Below, piece after piece: positions 32,514 through 41,267 of a stretch of 64,000 bases of DNA (position 1 is its first letter; each line of letters opens with the position of its first letter). The DNA comes from Adhaeribacter_A terreus. Lineage in GTDB: Bacteria; Bacteroidota; Bacteroidia; Cytophagales; Hymenobacteraceae. The translations under genes were made by a program, and so were the position numbers. The stretch is taken from contig NZ_JBHSKT010000002.1 of NCBI RefSeq assembly GCF_042657365.1, positions 310,001 to 374,000 of the forward strand, written 5' to 3'. Below the pieces are notes generated by a model. It worked only from the letters and a program-made list of their open reading frames with translations, did no database searches and was not told where the DNA came from.

Positions 32514-32879
32514 TTAAGCCGCCGACGTTTTTTCTTCGTTGTGCAGCATGCGCTCCCGGTGTTTCAGGCCCCAGTCGCGCAACGCAAAAATTACCGGGTT
32601 CAGGCTGTGCCCGTATTCGGTAACCGCATATTCTACGCTTACCGGTGTGGTATCATAAACTGTGCGTTTCACCAAACCATTCACTTCCAGGTCTTTCAAT
32701 TCTTTCGAAAGCATTTTTGCGGTAATTCCCGGCACATCACGATGCAATTCTTTAAATCTACGTTTATGAATGCATAAAGCGCTGATGATCGGGATCTTCC
32801 ATTTGCCGCTGATAATATCGAGAGCGTCGCGGATGGGTAAAATATGATTGATGCAGAGGTCGCTTTTGTGGTTTTTCAT
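32514..32879 (-). CDS. HxlR/YodB family redox-responsive transcriptional regulator
   Basis: A 121-aa winged helix-turn-helix repressor or activator. The family block ISGKWKIPIISAL is followed by FKELHRDVPGITAKMLSKELKDLEVNGLVKR. A conserved N-terminal Cys9 (DLCINH) is where YodB- and HypR-type members sense electrophiles or disulfide stress. It is divergent from a nitroreductase gene across a 115-bp spacer containing a perfect inverted repeat, so it probably autoregulates and controls the redox genes to its right. The inducer is not known. Confidence 0.87.
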   Translation of the reverse strand: MKNHKSDLCINHILPIRDALDIISGKWKIPIISALCIHKRRFKELHRDVPGITAKMLSKELKDLEVNGLVKRTVYDTTPVSVEYAVTEYGHSLNPVIFALRDWGLKHRERMLHNEEKTSAA

Positions 32880-32911
32880 GGCAATGGTTTACTAAAGGTA
32901 ACCGGTATACT

Positions 32912-32940
32912 TTGGTATAGTGGTTACTAATGTATACCAA
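32912..32940. promoter_or_regulatory. Inverted repeat, likely HxlR operator
   Basis: TTGGTATA, 13 bp, TATACCAA: a perfect 8-bp inverted repeat in the divergent spacer. An additional GGTATAC lies 8 bp to its left. The position between the regulator and the nitroreductase promoter fits an operator. Confidence 0.65.
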
Positions 32941-32947
32941 ATATAGG

Positions 32948-32955
32948 TAATTTTG
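32948..32955 (+). promoter_or_regulatory. Candidate Bacteroidota -7 box TAATTTTG
   Basis: Matches TAnnTTTG, 39 nt before the nitroreductase ATG and 7 bp right of the inverted repeat, so a regulator bound there could block it. Confidence 0.45.
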
Positions 32956-32994
32956 CGCTACTAAAAAACAATTTTTAATCCGACTCTCACCATT

Positions 32995-33627
32995 ATGAAT
33001 ATTATAGAAAGCCTGAACTGGCGTTACGCTACCAAACGCATGACGGGCGCAAGCGTGCCGCCGGAAAAAATAGATACCATTCTGGAAGCCATTCGTTTAT
33101 CTGCTTCTTCTATGGGTTTGCAGCCTTATACCGTTTTGGTTGTAAGTTCTGAAAAACTGAAGCAAGAGTTATTCGAAAAAGCAATTAAGCAACCACAGAT
33201 AAAAGAAGCTTCGCATGTGTTGATCTTTGCGGCCTGGGCTAAAATAACAGAAGCGCAGATTTCCGAATACATAAACCATGTAGCCGAAGAACGCGGCGTA
33301 GATCCGGAAACGCTGGCTGGTTTTAAAAACAATATTGTGAACCTGGTGAATAACCGCACCGACGAAGTGAATTTTAACTGGGCTGCGCGGCAGGCTTACA
33401 TTGCTTTGGGTACCGGTTTAATTGCCGCTGCCGCTGAAGAAGTAGATGCAACGCCCATGGAAGGTTTTAACCCGCAGGATGTTGATGCCGTTTTAGGCTT
33501 AGCGGAAATGAATCTGCGCACCGTGGTTGCAATGCCTTTGGGTTACCGCGACGAAGCCAACGATTTTCTGGCCACTGCTAAAAAGGTACGCCGCGAAAAA
33601 GAAAAACTGTTTATTCAATTCGATTAA
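32995..33627 (+). CDS. NAD(P)H nitroreductase (NfsB-like)
   Basis: A 210-aa FMN-dependent nitroreductase-family oxidoreductase. It begins with the NWRYATKRMTG block and has SASSMGLQPY, a flavin-contact segment, and AARQAYIALG. Such enzymes reduce nitroaromatics, quinones or enals with NAD(P)H. It is divergent from the HxlR regulator and is the likely first target. A C-rich inverted repeat follows the stop and may act as a terminator before the aldo/keto reductase. Confidence 0.86.
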   Translation: MNIIESLNWRYATKRMTGASVPPEKIDTILEAIRLSASSMGLQPYTVLVVSSEKLKQELFEKAIKQPQIKEASHVLIFAAWAKITEAQISEYINHVAEERGVDPETLAGFKNNIVNLVNNRTDEVNFNWAARQAYIALGTGLIAAAAEEVDATPMEGFNPQDVDAVLGLAEMNLRTVVAMPLGYRDEANDFLATAKKVRREKEKLFIQFD

Positions 33628-33650
33628 GACGATTACGTAATTAGAGAAAA

Positions 33651-33749
33651 AGTCCCCCTTTGGAGGGGGTAGGGGGAGGATTTTCCATTATCTGGTAATT
33701 AAAAAAAAAGAAATGTGTGATCCTCCCCCTACCCCCTCCAAAGGGGGAC
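33651..33749. repeat. C-rich inverted repeat, family member 2
   Basis: Arms 33651-33680 and 33721-33749 are perfect complements over about 29 bp, with the same sequence as the repeat at 27058. It separates the nitroreductase and aldo/keto reductase genes. Confidence 0.9.
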
Positions 33750-33798
33750 CAAAAAAGACCGAAACTACGAACTACGAAAATTCAAACCTACGATAACT

Positions 33799-34746
33799 AT
33801 GGAGAGAAGAAAACTAGGAAATACCGGACTTGAAATTGCGCCTTTGGTTTTTGGCGGAAACGTTTTCGGCTGGACAATTGATGAACCGACTTCTTTCGAA
33901 ATTTTAGATGCCTTTACCAATGCGGGTTTTAACTGCATCGATACGGCTGATGTATATTCGAACTGGAAACCAGGAAATAAGGGCGGCGAATCGGAAACGG
34001 TCATTGGAAACTGGCTGAAAAAACGCGGCAACCGGGAGCAGGTAATTATTGCTACCAAAGTTGGCGCCGATATGGGCAGCGGTAAAAACCTGAAAAAGCA
34101 ATACATTTTAAAAGCAGCCGAGGCTTCGCTGAAACGTTTGCAAACCGATTACATAGATCTGTACCAATCGCATTACGACGACCCGGAAACGCCTCTTGAT
34201 GAAACCCTGGAAGCTTACGAAACCCTGATAAAAGCCGGAAAAGTACGCGCCATCGGGGCATCTAATTTTACAGCGGAGCGCCTGGAAGCAGCTTTGAAAA
34301 CAAGCGAAGAAAAGAACCTGCCACGTTACCAGACTTTGCAACCAGAGTATAATCTTTACGCCCGCGAAGGATTTGAAAAAGCCTTGGAAACTGTCTGCCT
34401 GAAAAATAACCTTGGCGTAATTCCCTATTTTTCACTGGCCAGCGGTTTTCTTACCGGCAAATACCGCTCCGAGGCCGATCTGGGTAAAAGCCAGCGGGGC
34501 GGAGGAATTCAGAAATACCTGAACGAACGCGGTTTCCGGATCCTGAAAGCGTTGGATGAAGTTGCTGCGGAATTGAACGCTACACCGGCGCAGGTTGCTT
34601 TGAGCTGGCTTATGCACCGCCCGGCTGTAACCGCACCCATTGCCAGCGCAACGAACCGGAACCAGTTGAACGAACTTATAAAAGCGGCTGAACTGAAACT
34701 AAATAAAGCAGCCATGGAAAAACTTGATCTGGCCAGTGTATATTAA
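33799..34746 (+). CDS. Aldo/keto reductase
   Basis: A 315-aa (alpha/beta)8 oxidoreductase using NADPH. Family blocks are the GGNVFGW strand, DTADVYSNW with the catalytic Asp-Tyr region, IIATKVG with the Lys, YIDLYQSHYDD, and QPEYNLYAR. The usual catalytic His is represented in LYQSHYD. The substrate is not known. Part of the HxlR-linked redox group; it has its own terminator overlapping a 29-bp element. Confidence 0.87.
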   Translation: MERRKLGNTGLEIAPLVFGGNVFGWTIDEPTSFEILDAFTNAGFNCIDTADVYSNWKPGNKGGESETVIGNWLKKRGNREQVIIATKVGADMGSGKNLKKQYILKAAEASLKRLQTDYIDLYQSHYDDPETPLDETLEAYETLIKAGKVRAIGASNFTAERLEAALKTSEEKNLPRYQTLQPEYNLYAREGFEKALETVCLKNNLGVIPYFSLASGFLTGKYRSEADLGKSQRGGGIQKYLNERGFRILKALDEVAAELNATPAQVALSWLMHRPAVTAPIASATNRNQLNELIKAAELKLNKAAMEKLDLASVY

Positions 34747-34749
34747 TTT

Positions 34750-34787
34750 CCGGGAAAATAAAAGCTGGCATAATTTTCCCGGGTTTT
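34750..34787 (+). terminator. Intrinsic terminator fused to a 29-bp element
   Basis: Stem CCGGGAAAAT / ATTTTCCCGG followed by GTTTTC. The last bases are the outer end (GGTTTTC) of the element at 34782-34810. Confidence 0.75.
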
Positions 34788-34810
34788 CTGCCCGATAATC
34801 CTAGCGTTTT
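34782..34810 (-). repeat. 29-bp dispersed element, copy 29
   Basis: Core AAAACGCTAGGATTAT, arm CGGGCAGAAAACC. Overlaps the terminator of the aldo/keto reductase gene. Confidence 0.82.
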
Positions 34811-34841
34811 GCAGTGCGCAAATCTTTAAAAACTTCAGGTA

Positions 34842-35696
34842 ATGAGAAAAATTAAAAAGATCCATAAAGCTATTTCAGCTCCAATTGCCGATTTAACAAC
34901 TTTTCGCGCTTTACCCACCGGTTCGGTAGATCACATCGATCCTTTTTTGTTTCTGAACCACCACGGCCCGCAACAATATGAGCCGGAAAACCGGGGTTTA
35001 CCATTTGGCCCGCATCCGCACCGGGGTTTCGAAACGCTGACGTTTATTCTGCAAGGCGACATTGTGCATAAAGATTCCGGCGGCGGCAAAGACACCATTC
35101 AGGCCGGCGGGGTACAATGGATGACGGCGGGCCGGGGCGTGATTCATACCGAAATTTCTTCGGATGAATTCAAGGAAAAAGGCGGCATGGAAGAAGTGAT
35201 CCAGATCTGGCTAAACCTGCCTGCTAAACTAAAAATGACGCAGCCTGCTTACACCGGTTTGCAAAAAGATAAAATTCCGGAAGTTCCGGCCGATAATGGC
35301 AATGTGTTGATCTACCCGGTTTCGGGAAATTGGGGAAATAAGCAAGGCCCGATAAAATCGTTGACCGGGATAGAAATGGCGCGCATGCTGCTGAAAAAAG
35401 ATGCGCATTACACCTTAAGAATTCCGACGGAAAGAAACATTTTATTTTATGTGGTAAACGGCGAAGTGCGGGTAAACGGCAGCCCGGCGGCTACGCATAG
35501 CCTGGTGGAGTTCAGCAACGAAGGCGAAGAAATTCAGCTTGTTGCCATGCAGAATTCTGAACTGATAATAGGCCACGGCGAGCCTTATAACGAGCCAATT
35601 GTAGCCCATGGGCCTTTCGTGATGAACTCTGAAAAAGAAATTATGGAAGCTATGCGCGATTACCAGATGGGGAAAATGGGCGTCTGGACGGAATGA
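34842..35696 (+). CDS. Pirin family protein (cupin bicupin)
   Basis: A 284-aa two-cupin pirin. The metal-binding block FGPHPHRGFETLTFILQGDIVHKDSGG contains the three histidines and Glu, and MTAGRGVIHTE is the family's next signature. Some pirins have quercetin dioxygenase activity and the family is often induced by stress. It lies 95 bp after the aldo/keto reductase and in line with it. Confidence 0.9.
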   Translation: MRKIKKIHKAISAPIADLTTFRALPTGSVDHIDPFLFLNHHGPQQYEPENRGLPFGPHPHRGFETLTFILQGDIVHKDSGGGKDTIQAGGVQWMTAGRGVIHTEISSDEFKEKGGMEEVIQIWLNLPAKLKMTQPAYTGLQKDKIPEVPADNGNVLIYPVSGNWGNKQGPIKSLTGIEMARMLLKKDAHYTLRIPTERNILFYVVNGEVRVNGSPAATHSLVEFSNEGEEIQLVAMQNSELIIGHGEPYNEPIVAHGPFVMNSEKEIMEAMRDYQMGKMGVWTE

Positions 35697-35705
35697 TTGT
35701 ATATG

Positions 35706-35862
35706 GCTTAATGGTTAATTGCTAAATGGTTAAATTGTTGAAAATCAAAAAAAATATATGAAAATATGACCGTAGATTTTAACATTTTAACCGTTAGATA
35801 TCAACCATTTAAGCCATTAGCAGATCAAACAATTTAACCATTAAACAATTTAACCATTTAAG
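35706..35862. repeat. AT-rich inverted and direct repeats (TTAACCATTTA type)
   Basis: The spacer between pirin and the LLM gene is made of repeated TAAATGGTTAA-like words. 35723-35739 is a perfect 17-bp complement of 35844-35860. It could form a large hairpin in the mRNA between the two genes. Confidence 0.7.
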
Positions 35863-35865
35863 AGA

Positions 35866-36882
35866 ATGTCCGGAATAAAACTCAGCGTATTAGATCAGTC
35901 GCCGGTGCGCAAAGGGGGAACGGCAGCGCAAGCTTTGCTGGAGACTACGGAACTGGCAAAATTCACCGAGAAATTGGGTTATACGCGTTTCTGGGTTTCG
36001 GAACACCATAACACCGCCAGCTTAGCCGGATCTTCGCCAGAGGTTTTAATTGCGCATTTAGCCAACCAGACCAACCGCATTAAATTGGGTTCCGGCGGCG
36101 TAATGCTGCCAAACCACAGTGCGCTGAAAGTGGCCGAAAATTTCCGTTTGCTCGAAACGCTTTTTCCAGGCCGCATTGATCTGGGCATGGGCCGCGCGCC
36201 AGGCACCGATCGTTACACCGCTTCGTTGCTGAACCCGAGCAATACTTTCAACGAAAATGATTTTACGCAGCAACTGGTAGATCTTACGCATTACCTGAAC
36301 GATGGCATTACCGGCCCGAATCTTACCAAAATAAAAGCTGCGCCGCTGGCTCAAACCGTTCCTGAACTCTGGCTGCTTAGTTCCAGCGGACAAAGCGGCG
36401 TTTTTGCAGCGCATTTTGGAATGGGCTTTTCGTTTGCGCATTTTATAAACCCCAACGGCGGTGCGAAAATGATGAAACTCTACCGCGAGCACTTTCAGCC
36501 TTCGGAACATTTAAAAGAGCCAAAAGCCAACGTAGCCATTTTTGTAATGGTAGCCGATACCGAAGAAAAAGCGCAGCAATTGCAGGCCGTAATGGATGTG
36601 CAGATGCTGAAAATAGAAAAAGGTGTGCGGGAAGGAATTTTGCCTTATGAAGAAATCAAGGATCAGCAGTTTACCGAAGAAGAAAAGGAGCGCATCGATT
36701 ACAACCGCAAGCGCATGATTTCGGGTACGCCTGCACAGGTAAAACCACGGCTCGAAAAGCTGGCGCAGGAATACGGCATAGACGAAATAATTGCCGTAAC
36801 CATCACCCACGATTTTGCCGACCGCCTGCGTTCTTATGAATTACTGGCCGAAATGTTTGAATTGCAGCCGCAAGAAGTTTAA
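35866..36882 (+). CDS. LLM-class flavin-dependent oxidoreductase
   Basis: A 338-aa luciferase-like monooxygenase-family enzyme (YhbW/MsnO8 type). It begins LSVLDQSPVRKG and has WVSEHHNTASLAGSSPEVL, IKLGSGGVMLPNHS, and DLGMGRAPGT, all family blocks around the FMN site. It probably uses FMNH2 or NAD(P)H-linked flavin chemistry; the substrate is unknown. Its stop codon shares bases with a 29-bp element. It is the last of the rightward redox genes. Confidence 0.87.
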   Translation: MSGIKLSVLDQSPVRKGGTAAQALLETTELAKFTEKLGYTRFWVSEHHNTASLAGSSPEVLIAHLANQTNRIKLGSGGVMLPNHSALKVAENFRLLETLFPGRIDLGMGRAPGTDRYTASLLNPSNTFNENDFTQQLVDLTHYLNDGITGPNLTKIKAAPLAQTVPELWLLSSSGQSGVFAAHFGMGFSFAHFINPNGGAKMMKLYREHFQPSEHLKEPKANVAIFVMVADTEEKAQQLQAVMDVQMLKIEKGVREGILPYEEIKDQQFTEEEKERIDYNRKRMISGTPAQVKPRLEKLAQEYGIDEIIAVTITHDFADRLRSYELLAEMFELQPQEV

Positions 36883-36910
36883 AAACGGTATCGTTTCAGT
36901 CAGAAAAAGT
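36882..36910 (+). repeat. 29-bp dispersed element, copy 30
   Basis: Core AAAACGGTATCGTTTC, arm AGTCAGAAAAAGT. Shares its first base with the LLM gene's stop codon. Confidence 0.9.
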
Positions 36911-36983
36911 CATGCACGAAGCATATTGCGAAGGGAGACTCTTGTAGTCGCCCTTTTACATTTTTGTATTCGTTCAGAAGTTG

Positions 36984-37012
36984 GAAATGCTATGGTTTGA
37001 AGCTGATAAAGT
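36984..37012 (+). repeat. 29-bp dispersed element, copy 31
   Basis: Core GAAATGCTATGGTTTG, arm AAGCTGATAAAGT. Second of three same-direction copies in this gap. Confidence 0.72.
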
Positions 37013-37097
37013 CAGTGTTATTTGCCGCAGATAAGTTCATTCGCTAAGGTTCAGGATCACAAATTTACTCACTAATCATTATTCACTAATCATTATC

Positions 37098-37126
37098 AAA
37101 ACGCTATGCTTTTCAGGTTAAAAACC
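37098..37126 (+). repeat. 29-bp dispersed element, copy 32
   Basis: Core AAAACGCTATGCTTTT, arm CAGGTTAAAAACC. Third of three copies between the LLM and FUSC genes, 7 bp from the FUSC stop. Confidence 0.92.
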
Positions 37127-37132
37127 CAACGA

Positions 37133-39280
37133 TCAGCTTAAAATTGAATCTGATATTTTCCGGATATCGGCACTGACTTTCTGAATAAAGTCGAGTTGGG
37201 ATTTAAGCAAATGCTCATCGAAATCGGCGGGCATGGTGGTAGTCAGTTCAGAGTCGTCGGCTGGTTTGGAAGGTTGATTGGTAATGACACTGGCATCCAT
37301 TTTTTTAGCCGTTTCAGTTAGCATCGCGCAGGAACGTTTTACGGGTTTTACGTATTCCGGCGGGTAAACTTGCGCCGGGCGATTTAGCAAACCTGATGCA
37401 GCCGTAGCAATGAATGAAGACAGGATATGGTTCAGTACCACAAATTTATGCACTTCCTTGCTTTTTATCTGCTTTCGTTTAGGTTCCGACATCATGCGCT
37501 GAAACGCTGCCGATAAGTTAGCCGAATGCACATACACATTTTTCCGGGCCAGTTTATAATCTTCAATTTTTACTTTTTTACCAGCCAGAATATCCGATAG
37601 TTTCTGCAGGTAATTTACGTTCGCGGTCAGCATTTCGCGCAGGAATTTCTTGAGTTGTTCAGATTCCCAGCTTGGAAATAAAAAGTAACTCGCCGAAAAC
37701 GCAATGGCCGCACCAATAAGCGTATCGATGATTCGTTCCTGGGCAATATTCAGGTTACCATCGCCCAGAAAATTAAATAATATCAGCACGAAAGGCGTCA
37801 TGAAAATTACGCTTACTACGTAATTCCGGCGCTGAAAACTATACGTACCTACCATGCAAAAAAGTAGGAATAGAAATTGTACGGTCCGGTTTGGGAAAAA
37901 AACCAGGATCAAAATACCAATTGCTGAACCCGCAATCGTACCAATTATCCTTTCGTAATTCCGTTGTTTGGTCAGGCTGAAAGCCGGTTTCAGAATTACG
38001 ATAATGGTGAGCAAAACCCAGTAACTGTGGTGGCCATATGGCGCTATTTTCGTTACGATATAACCGAACAAACACACCAAGGCTACGCGGACCGAATGTT
38101 TGAAAATGGCAGAGTTAAAGTTCAGATTGTTGCGGATCAGTTTCAGGTCGTATTCCTGCTGCGATACAAAACGGGAATATTCAAGCGGACCGGTTTTCTT
38201 CTCCAGATCGGAGGGGGTAGCATTAAAATATTGCTGCATATCGTGCAGGCGGTGCGTTAAATTCCGGAGATTTACCAGAATCTTTTTCAGGGCCAGGTTA
38301 CTCGTTTCTTTTTCGTCTTCGCCTACTTTATCTATGTGCAGTTTAAGCTGTTCCATTTGCGGATTCAGGTTGGATGGCAGGCGCAAACGGATGTTCGATT
38401 CAAAAGCAAAAGCAATATCGTCGAGCTGATCGGCGATCTGTAAAATGAGGCGGGCAATTTCGCTCAGCACGCCGGTTTTTCCGAACTTTTCGCGCAGCGC
38501 GGCATAATCGTAATGCGTGGCCATGATCTGCTCGTAAAGGTCCACCAGGTCTACAAACGTAAGCAACAGAATGCGGCCCGGGGTTGTAGAAGCTTTTATG
38601 TACTGGCGGCTTTTAAAAAGCACTTCGCGCACGGCATCCTGCTTTTCGCTTACCACAATTTGCTGGGCTACAATTTTGCGGTAATCTTCGTCAAGGTTGG
38701 TATATGCGCGGTAAAATTCGGCTTTGTAACGCAGAAAACGAGCCACCTCATGAATACATTCGCCTAAGGTTTGCTGGGCCTGACGGTAAGGTAATATCTG
38801 AAAAAAGAATAAGCTCATAAGCATGTACCAGACGCCACCGGCAGTAATTAAGGCGCTGTAACCCAATACTTCCAACGGTTTTAAGGCATTGTCCATGGTC
38901 AGGATCATAACCACCAGGCCGGCTGTTCCGAGCGCGGCTGCCCGGGGGCCGTAAACCATCAGCATCGAAAATCCGAAACAGAAAAGCATAATTTCAGCGC
39001 CGAGCAAATAAGGGTTTAAGCGCACGAAACCGGTAATGAGCGCTACCAGGAAAATGGTAGCATTACAAAGCAGCATGGCATTGCGCTTATGCACCACCGG
39101 CCCCGGAGAATCGGTGATGCTTACGCACAGTGCACCGAGCGATAAAATAAGACCAAGTTCTAAACGACCGAACTGTACAAAAATAAGCGAAGGTAATAAT
39201 ACCCCCAACGTAATGCGAAGTCCATCGGAAAAATACTGGCTGAATAAAAAGTATTGAATTTCCCGGGCCTGTTTTTTCAT
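37133..39280 (-). CDS. FUSC/YccS-like inner-membrane protein
   Basis: A 715-aa protein of the aromatic-acid-exporter/FUSC superfamily. There are two clusters of hydrophobic helices (about residues 20-165 and 385-505) separated by a cytoplasmic helical domain, the YccS/YhfK layout. The ATG at 39280 (MKKQAREIQYF) is chosen over one 48 bp upstream. The transported substrate is unknown; relatives are linked to p-hydroxybenzoate or polyamine efflux. It lies 72 bp after the MscS gene and may be cotranscribed with it. Confidence 0.83.
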   Translation of the reverse strand: MKKQAREIQYFLFSQYFSDGLRITLGVLLPSLIFVQFGRLELGLILSLGALCVSITDSPGPVVHKRNAMLLCNATIFLVALITGFVRLNPYLLGAEIMLFCFGFSMLMVYGPRAAALGTAGLVVMILTMDNALKPLEVLGYSALITAGGVWYMLMSLFFFQILPYRQAQQTLGECIHEVARFLRYKAEFYRAYTNLDEDYRKIVAQQIVVSEKQDAVREVLFKSRQYIKASTTPGRILLLTFVDLVDLYEQIMATHYDYAALREKFGKTGVLSEIARLILQIADQLDDIAFAFESNIRLRLPSNLNPQMEQLKLHIDKVGEDEKETSNLALKKILVNLRNLTHRLHDMQQYFNATPSDLEKKTGPLEYSRFVSQQEYDLKLIRNNLNFNSAIFKHSVRVALVCLFGYIVTKIAPYGHHSYWVLLTIIVILKPAFSLTKQRNYERIIGTIAGSAIGILILVFFPNRTVQFLFLLFCMVGTYSFQRRNYVVSVIFMTPFVLILFNFLGDGNLNIAQERIIDTLIGAAIAFSASYFLFPSWESEQLKKFLREMLTANVNYLQKLSDILAGKKVKIEDYKLARKNVYVHSANLSAAFQRMMSEPKRKQIKSKEVHKFVVLNHILSSFIATAASGLLNRPAQVYPPEYVKPVKRSCAMLTETAKKMDASVITNQPSKPADDSELTTTMPADFDEHLLKSQLDFIQKVSADIRKISDSILS

Positions 39281-39352
39281 AGATTTATTAATTGCGAAGC
39301 GGCGAGCATGGCAGCAAACCTGCTGCAAAGTTAAAAACTCTGCAACCGGAAT

Positions 39353-40474
39353 TTAGTTAGGCTGAATGATGGGATTTGCTTTTTTTTCTTCGTTCTGCTC
39401 CGGAATTGCCGTTACCGGTTCCATAAATAAGGTGCGGGTTGGGTAAGCAAAATCGATCTTACGGCGGCTGAATTCTTCAAAAAGATCCAGAAAAATTTCC
39501 TGCCTGATGTTGAGGTGTTTTACCATATCGGCATTTTCTACGTAATAGATCGTTTCAAAATCGAGGCTGGAATCATTATAAGCCACAAAATGCGACCGGT
39601 CAAAAGTAGTATCTTCCTGCTTGTTGATAAGGTTTTTCATAATGGCCGGGATCTGGCGCAGGTTTTGGGGGCTGGTCTGGTACGTAACGCCAATGGTAAA
39701 ACTTACGCGGCGGCGGTGCAAACGCTTGTAATTATGAATGCGCGAATTGGTCAGGTCGGAGTTAGCCACAATCAGCTGTTCGCCGGAAAGGCTGGTAATA
39801 CGGGTGGTTTTTATGCCAATATAATCTACGGTTCCGTTCTTTTCATCTATGGTAATAAAATCGCCGGTTTCAAAAGGGCGGTCGAAGAAAATAACGAAGT
39901 AATTGAAAAGGTCGCCCAGAATGTTCTGAGCCGCTAACGCAATAGCAATACCACCAATTCCCAATCCGGTTATTACTGTGGTTACATCAAAACCCATGTT
40001 GTCGAACAGGAAAATAAGCCCGATCGCCCAGATAAAGAAATTGATAATGAGCATGATACCACCTAATTGTTTCACTTTCTCTTCGCCGCGTTCTTGGTGG
40101 CGCACGTAATTTTGAAGCAGTGCCAGAATTACCGTACTGATCACCCTGATCAATATAAAAGTAAAAGCTACGGTAAAACCGATCTTGAGAAAGTTTTCAG
40201 TTTTCTGCGGAAAAGAAAGGTAGTGAAAGCCGAAAAACACCACAATCAGATACAGGAATGGAATACCGAAACGCTCCAGGCTGTTGGCAATAAAATCATC
40301 GAAGCGGTTGGTGGTTTTTTCGGCCCAGGTGCGAATGCGGGTAACAAATTTGCGTTTCAGCAATTTAACCAGCGAAATACCTAAAAAGATAATGCCGAAT
40401 GCAATAATATAATCGAGAACGGTATTGTGGTAAAACGTGTAATTGAAAAATTCCTTATCGAAAAATTCTTTCAT
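39353..40474 (-). CDS. Small-conductance mechanosensitive channel (MscS family)
   Basis: A 373-aa channel with about five hydrophobic segments. The pore-lining TM3 is VITGLGIGGIAIALAAQNILGDLFNYFVIFFDRPFETGDFITI, spanning residues about 168-210, and is followed by the MscS beta-domain (NGTVDYIGIKTTRI, ANSDLTNSRIHNY) and the C-terminal alpha/beta domain. It should open under membrane tension during hypo-osmotic shock. Longer than E. coli MscS (286 aa) because of extra N-terminal helices. Confidence 0.92.
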   Translation of the reverse strand: MKEFFDKEFFNYTFYHNTVLDYIIAFGIIFLGISLVKLLKRKFVTRIRTWAEKTTNRFDDFIANSLERFGIPFLYLIVVFFGFHYLSFPQKTENFLKIGFTVAFTFILIRVISTVILALLQNYVRHQERGEEKVKQLGGIMLIINFFIWAIGLIFLFDNMGFDVTTVITGLGIGGIAIALAAQNILGDLFNYFVIFFDRPFETGDFITIDEKNGTVDYIGIKTTRITSLSGEQLIVANSDLTNSRIHNYKRLHRRRVSFTIGVTYQTSPQNLRQIPAIMKNLINKQEDTTFDRSHFVAYNDSSLDFETIYYVENADMVKHLNIRQEIFLDLFEEFSRRKIDFAYPTRTLFMEPVTAIPEQNEEKKANPIIQPN

Positions 40475-40579
40475 GTTTAGGGGTTTGGTACAGACAATGC
40501 TTAAACCATACGAACGTTTCGGGCTCGAAGGTTATTTTCTGAATTTACAAAAACCAAAGTCCGAAACCAAAGATCTTTC

Positions 40580-40608
40580 AAAACGCTATACTTTTCAGCT
40601 CAAAAACT
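40580..40608 (+). repeat. 29-bp dispersed element, copy 33
   Basis: Core AAAACGCTATACTTTT, arm CAGCTCAAAAACT. Upstream of the MscS gene. Confidence 0.9.
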
Positions 40609-40659
40609 CAGTGCGTTTTCGCTGCAATTTTACCGGCCTTAACCAAACTTCTGCTAGAA

Positions 40660-40688
40660 AAAACGGTATGGTTTCAAGGTAAAAAACT
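40660..40688 (+). repeat. 29-bp dispersed element, copy 34
   Basis: Core AAAACGGTATGGTTTC, arm AAGGTAAAAAACT. 52 bp after copy 33 in the same direction; ends 7 bp before the GNAT stop. Confidence 0.9.
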
Positions 40689-40694
40689 CCTTAT

Positions 40695-41252
40695 TTAGCG
40701 CGCATCCGGATCGATGAGGGAGAAAATTACAGAATCCAGAAATTCGCCCTGAAAATAATAATCGCCCCGGAAATAAGCTTCCTGCACAAAGCCATGTTTT
40801 TCGAGCAGTTTCCTGGAAGCATCGTTTTTGGGGTTAATATTCGCTTCTATACTATGCAGTTTCAGGGTTTGGAAACCGTAATCTAAAACCACTTTCATCG
40901 CTTCACTCATCAGGCCTTTATTCCAGTAATCAGGGTGCAGGCTGTAGCCAATTTCGGCGCGGTGGTTGGCTTTAATGAACCGCCATAAACCAATTGTACC
41001 AATCAGCTTTTCCGAACCTTTCAGGCAGATTCCCCAGTTTATGCCTTCGTTTTCGAGCACCGCTTTCCGGGTATTCGCAATATATTCCAGCGCCTCATCT
41101 TCCGACTTTAGTTTCTCCCGATCCAGAAATCGCATAATGGTGTCGTCGGAACGGAAAAACAGGATTTCAGGGGCGTCGGTTTCCCGGACTTCGCGCAAGA
41201 TCAGCCTTTCGGTTTCCAGATTGGTAAACGGATTTAATTCTATATCAAGCAT
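40695..41252 (-). CDS. GNAT acetyltransferase (RimJ/RimL type)
   Basis: A 185-aa acetyltransferase. Motifs are TERLILREV near the N-terminus, the WGICLK block, GTIGLWRFIKANHRAEIGYSL, and YWNKGLMSEA at the CoA site, then the family's KLHSIEANINPKNDASRKLLEKHGF. It could modify a ribosomal protein N-terminus, a small molecule or an antibiotic. It is the third and last of three GNAT genes transcribed in a row, 15 bp after the previous one. Confidence 0.88.
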   Translation of the reverse strand: MLDIELNPFTNLETERLILREVRETDAPEILFFRSDDTIMRFLDREKLKSEDEALEYIANTRKAVLENEGINWGICLKGSEKLIGTIGLWRFIKANHRAEIGYSLHPDYWNKGLMSEAMKVVLDYGFQTLKLHSIEANINPKNDASRKLLEKHGFVQEAYFRGDYYFQGEFLDSVIFSLIDPDAR

Positions 41253-41267
41253 GGCCTAAATGTAAGA

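Noticed and set aside
40500..40525. Degenerate element near ACCATACGAACGTTTC
   Set aside because: The core is interrupted by extra bases, and no arm is found at the right distance.
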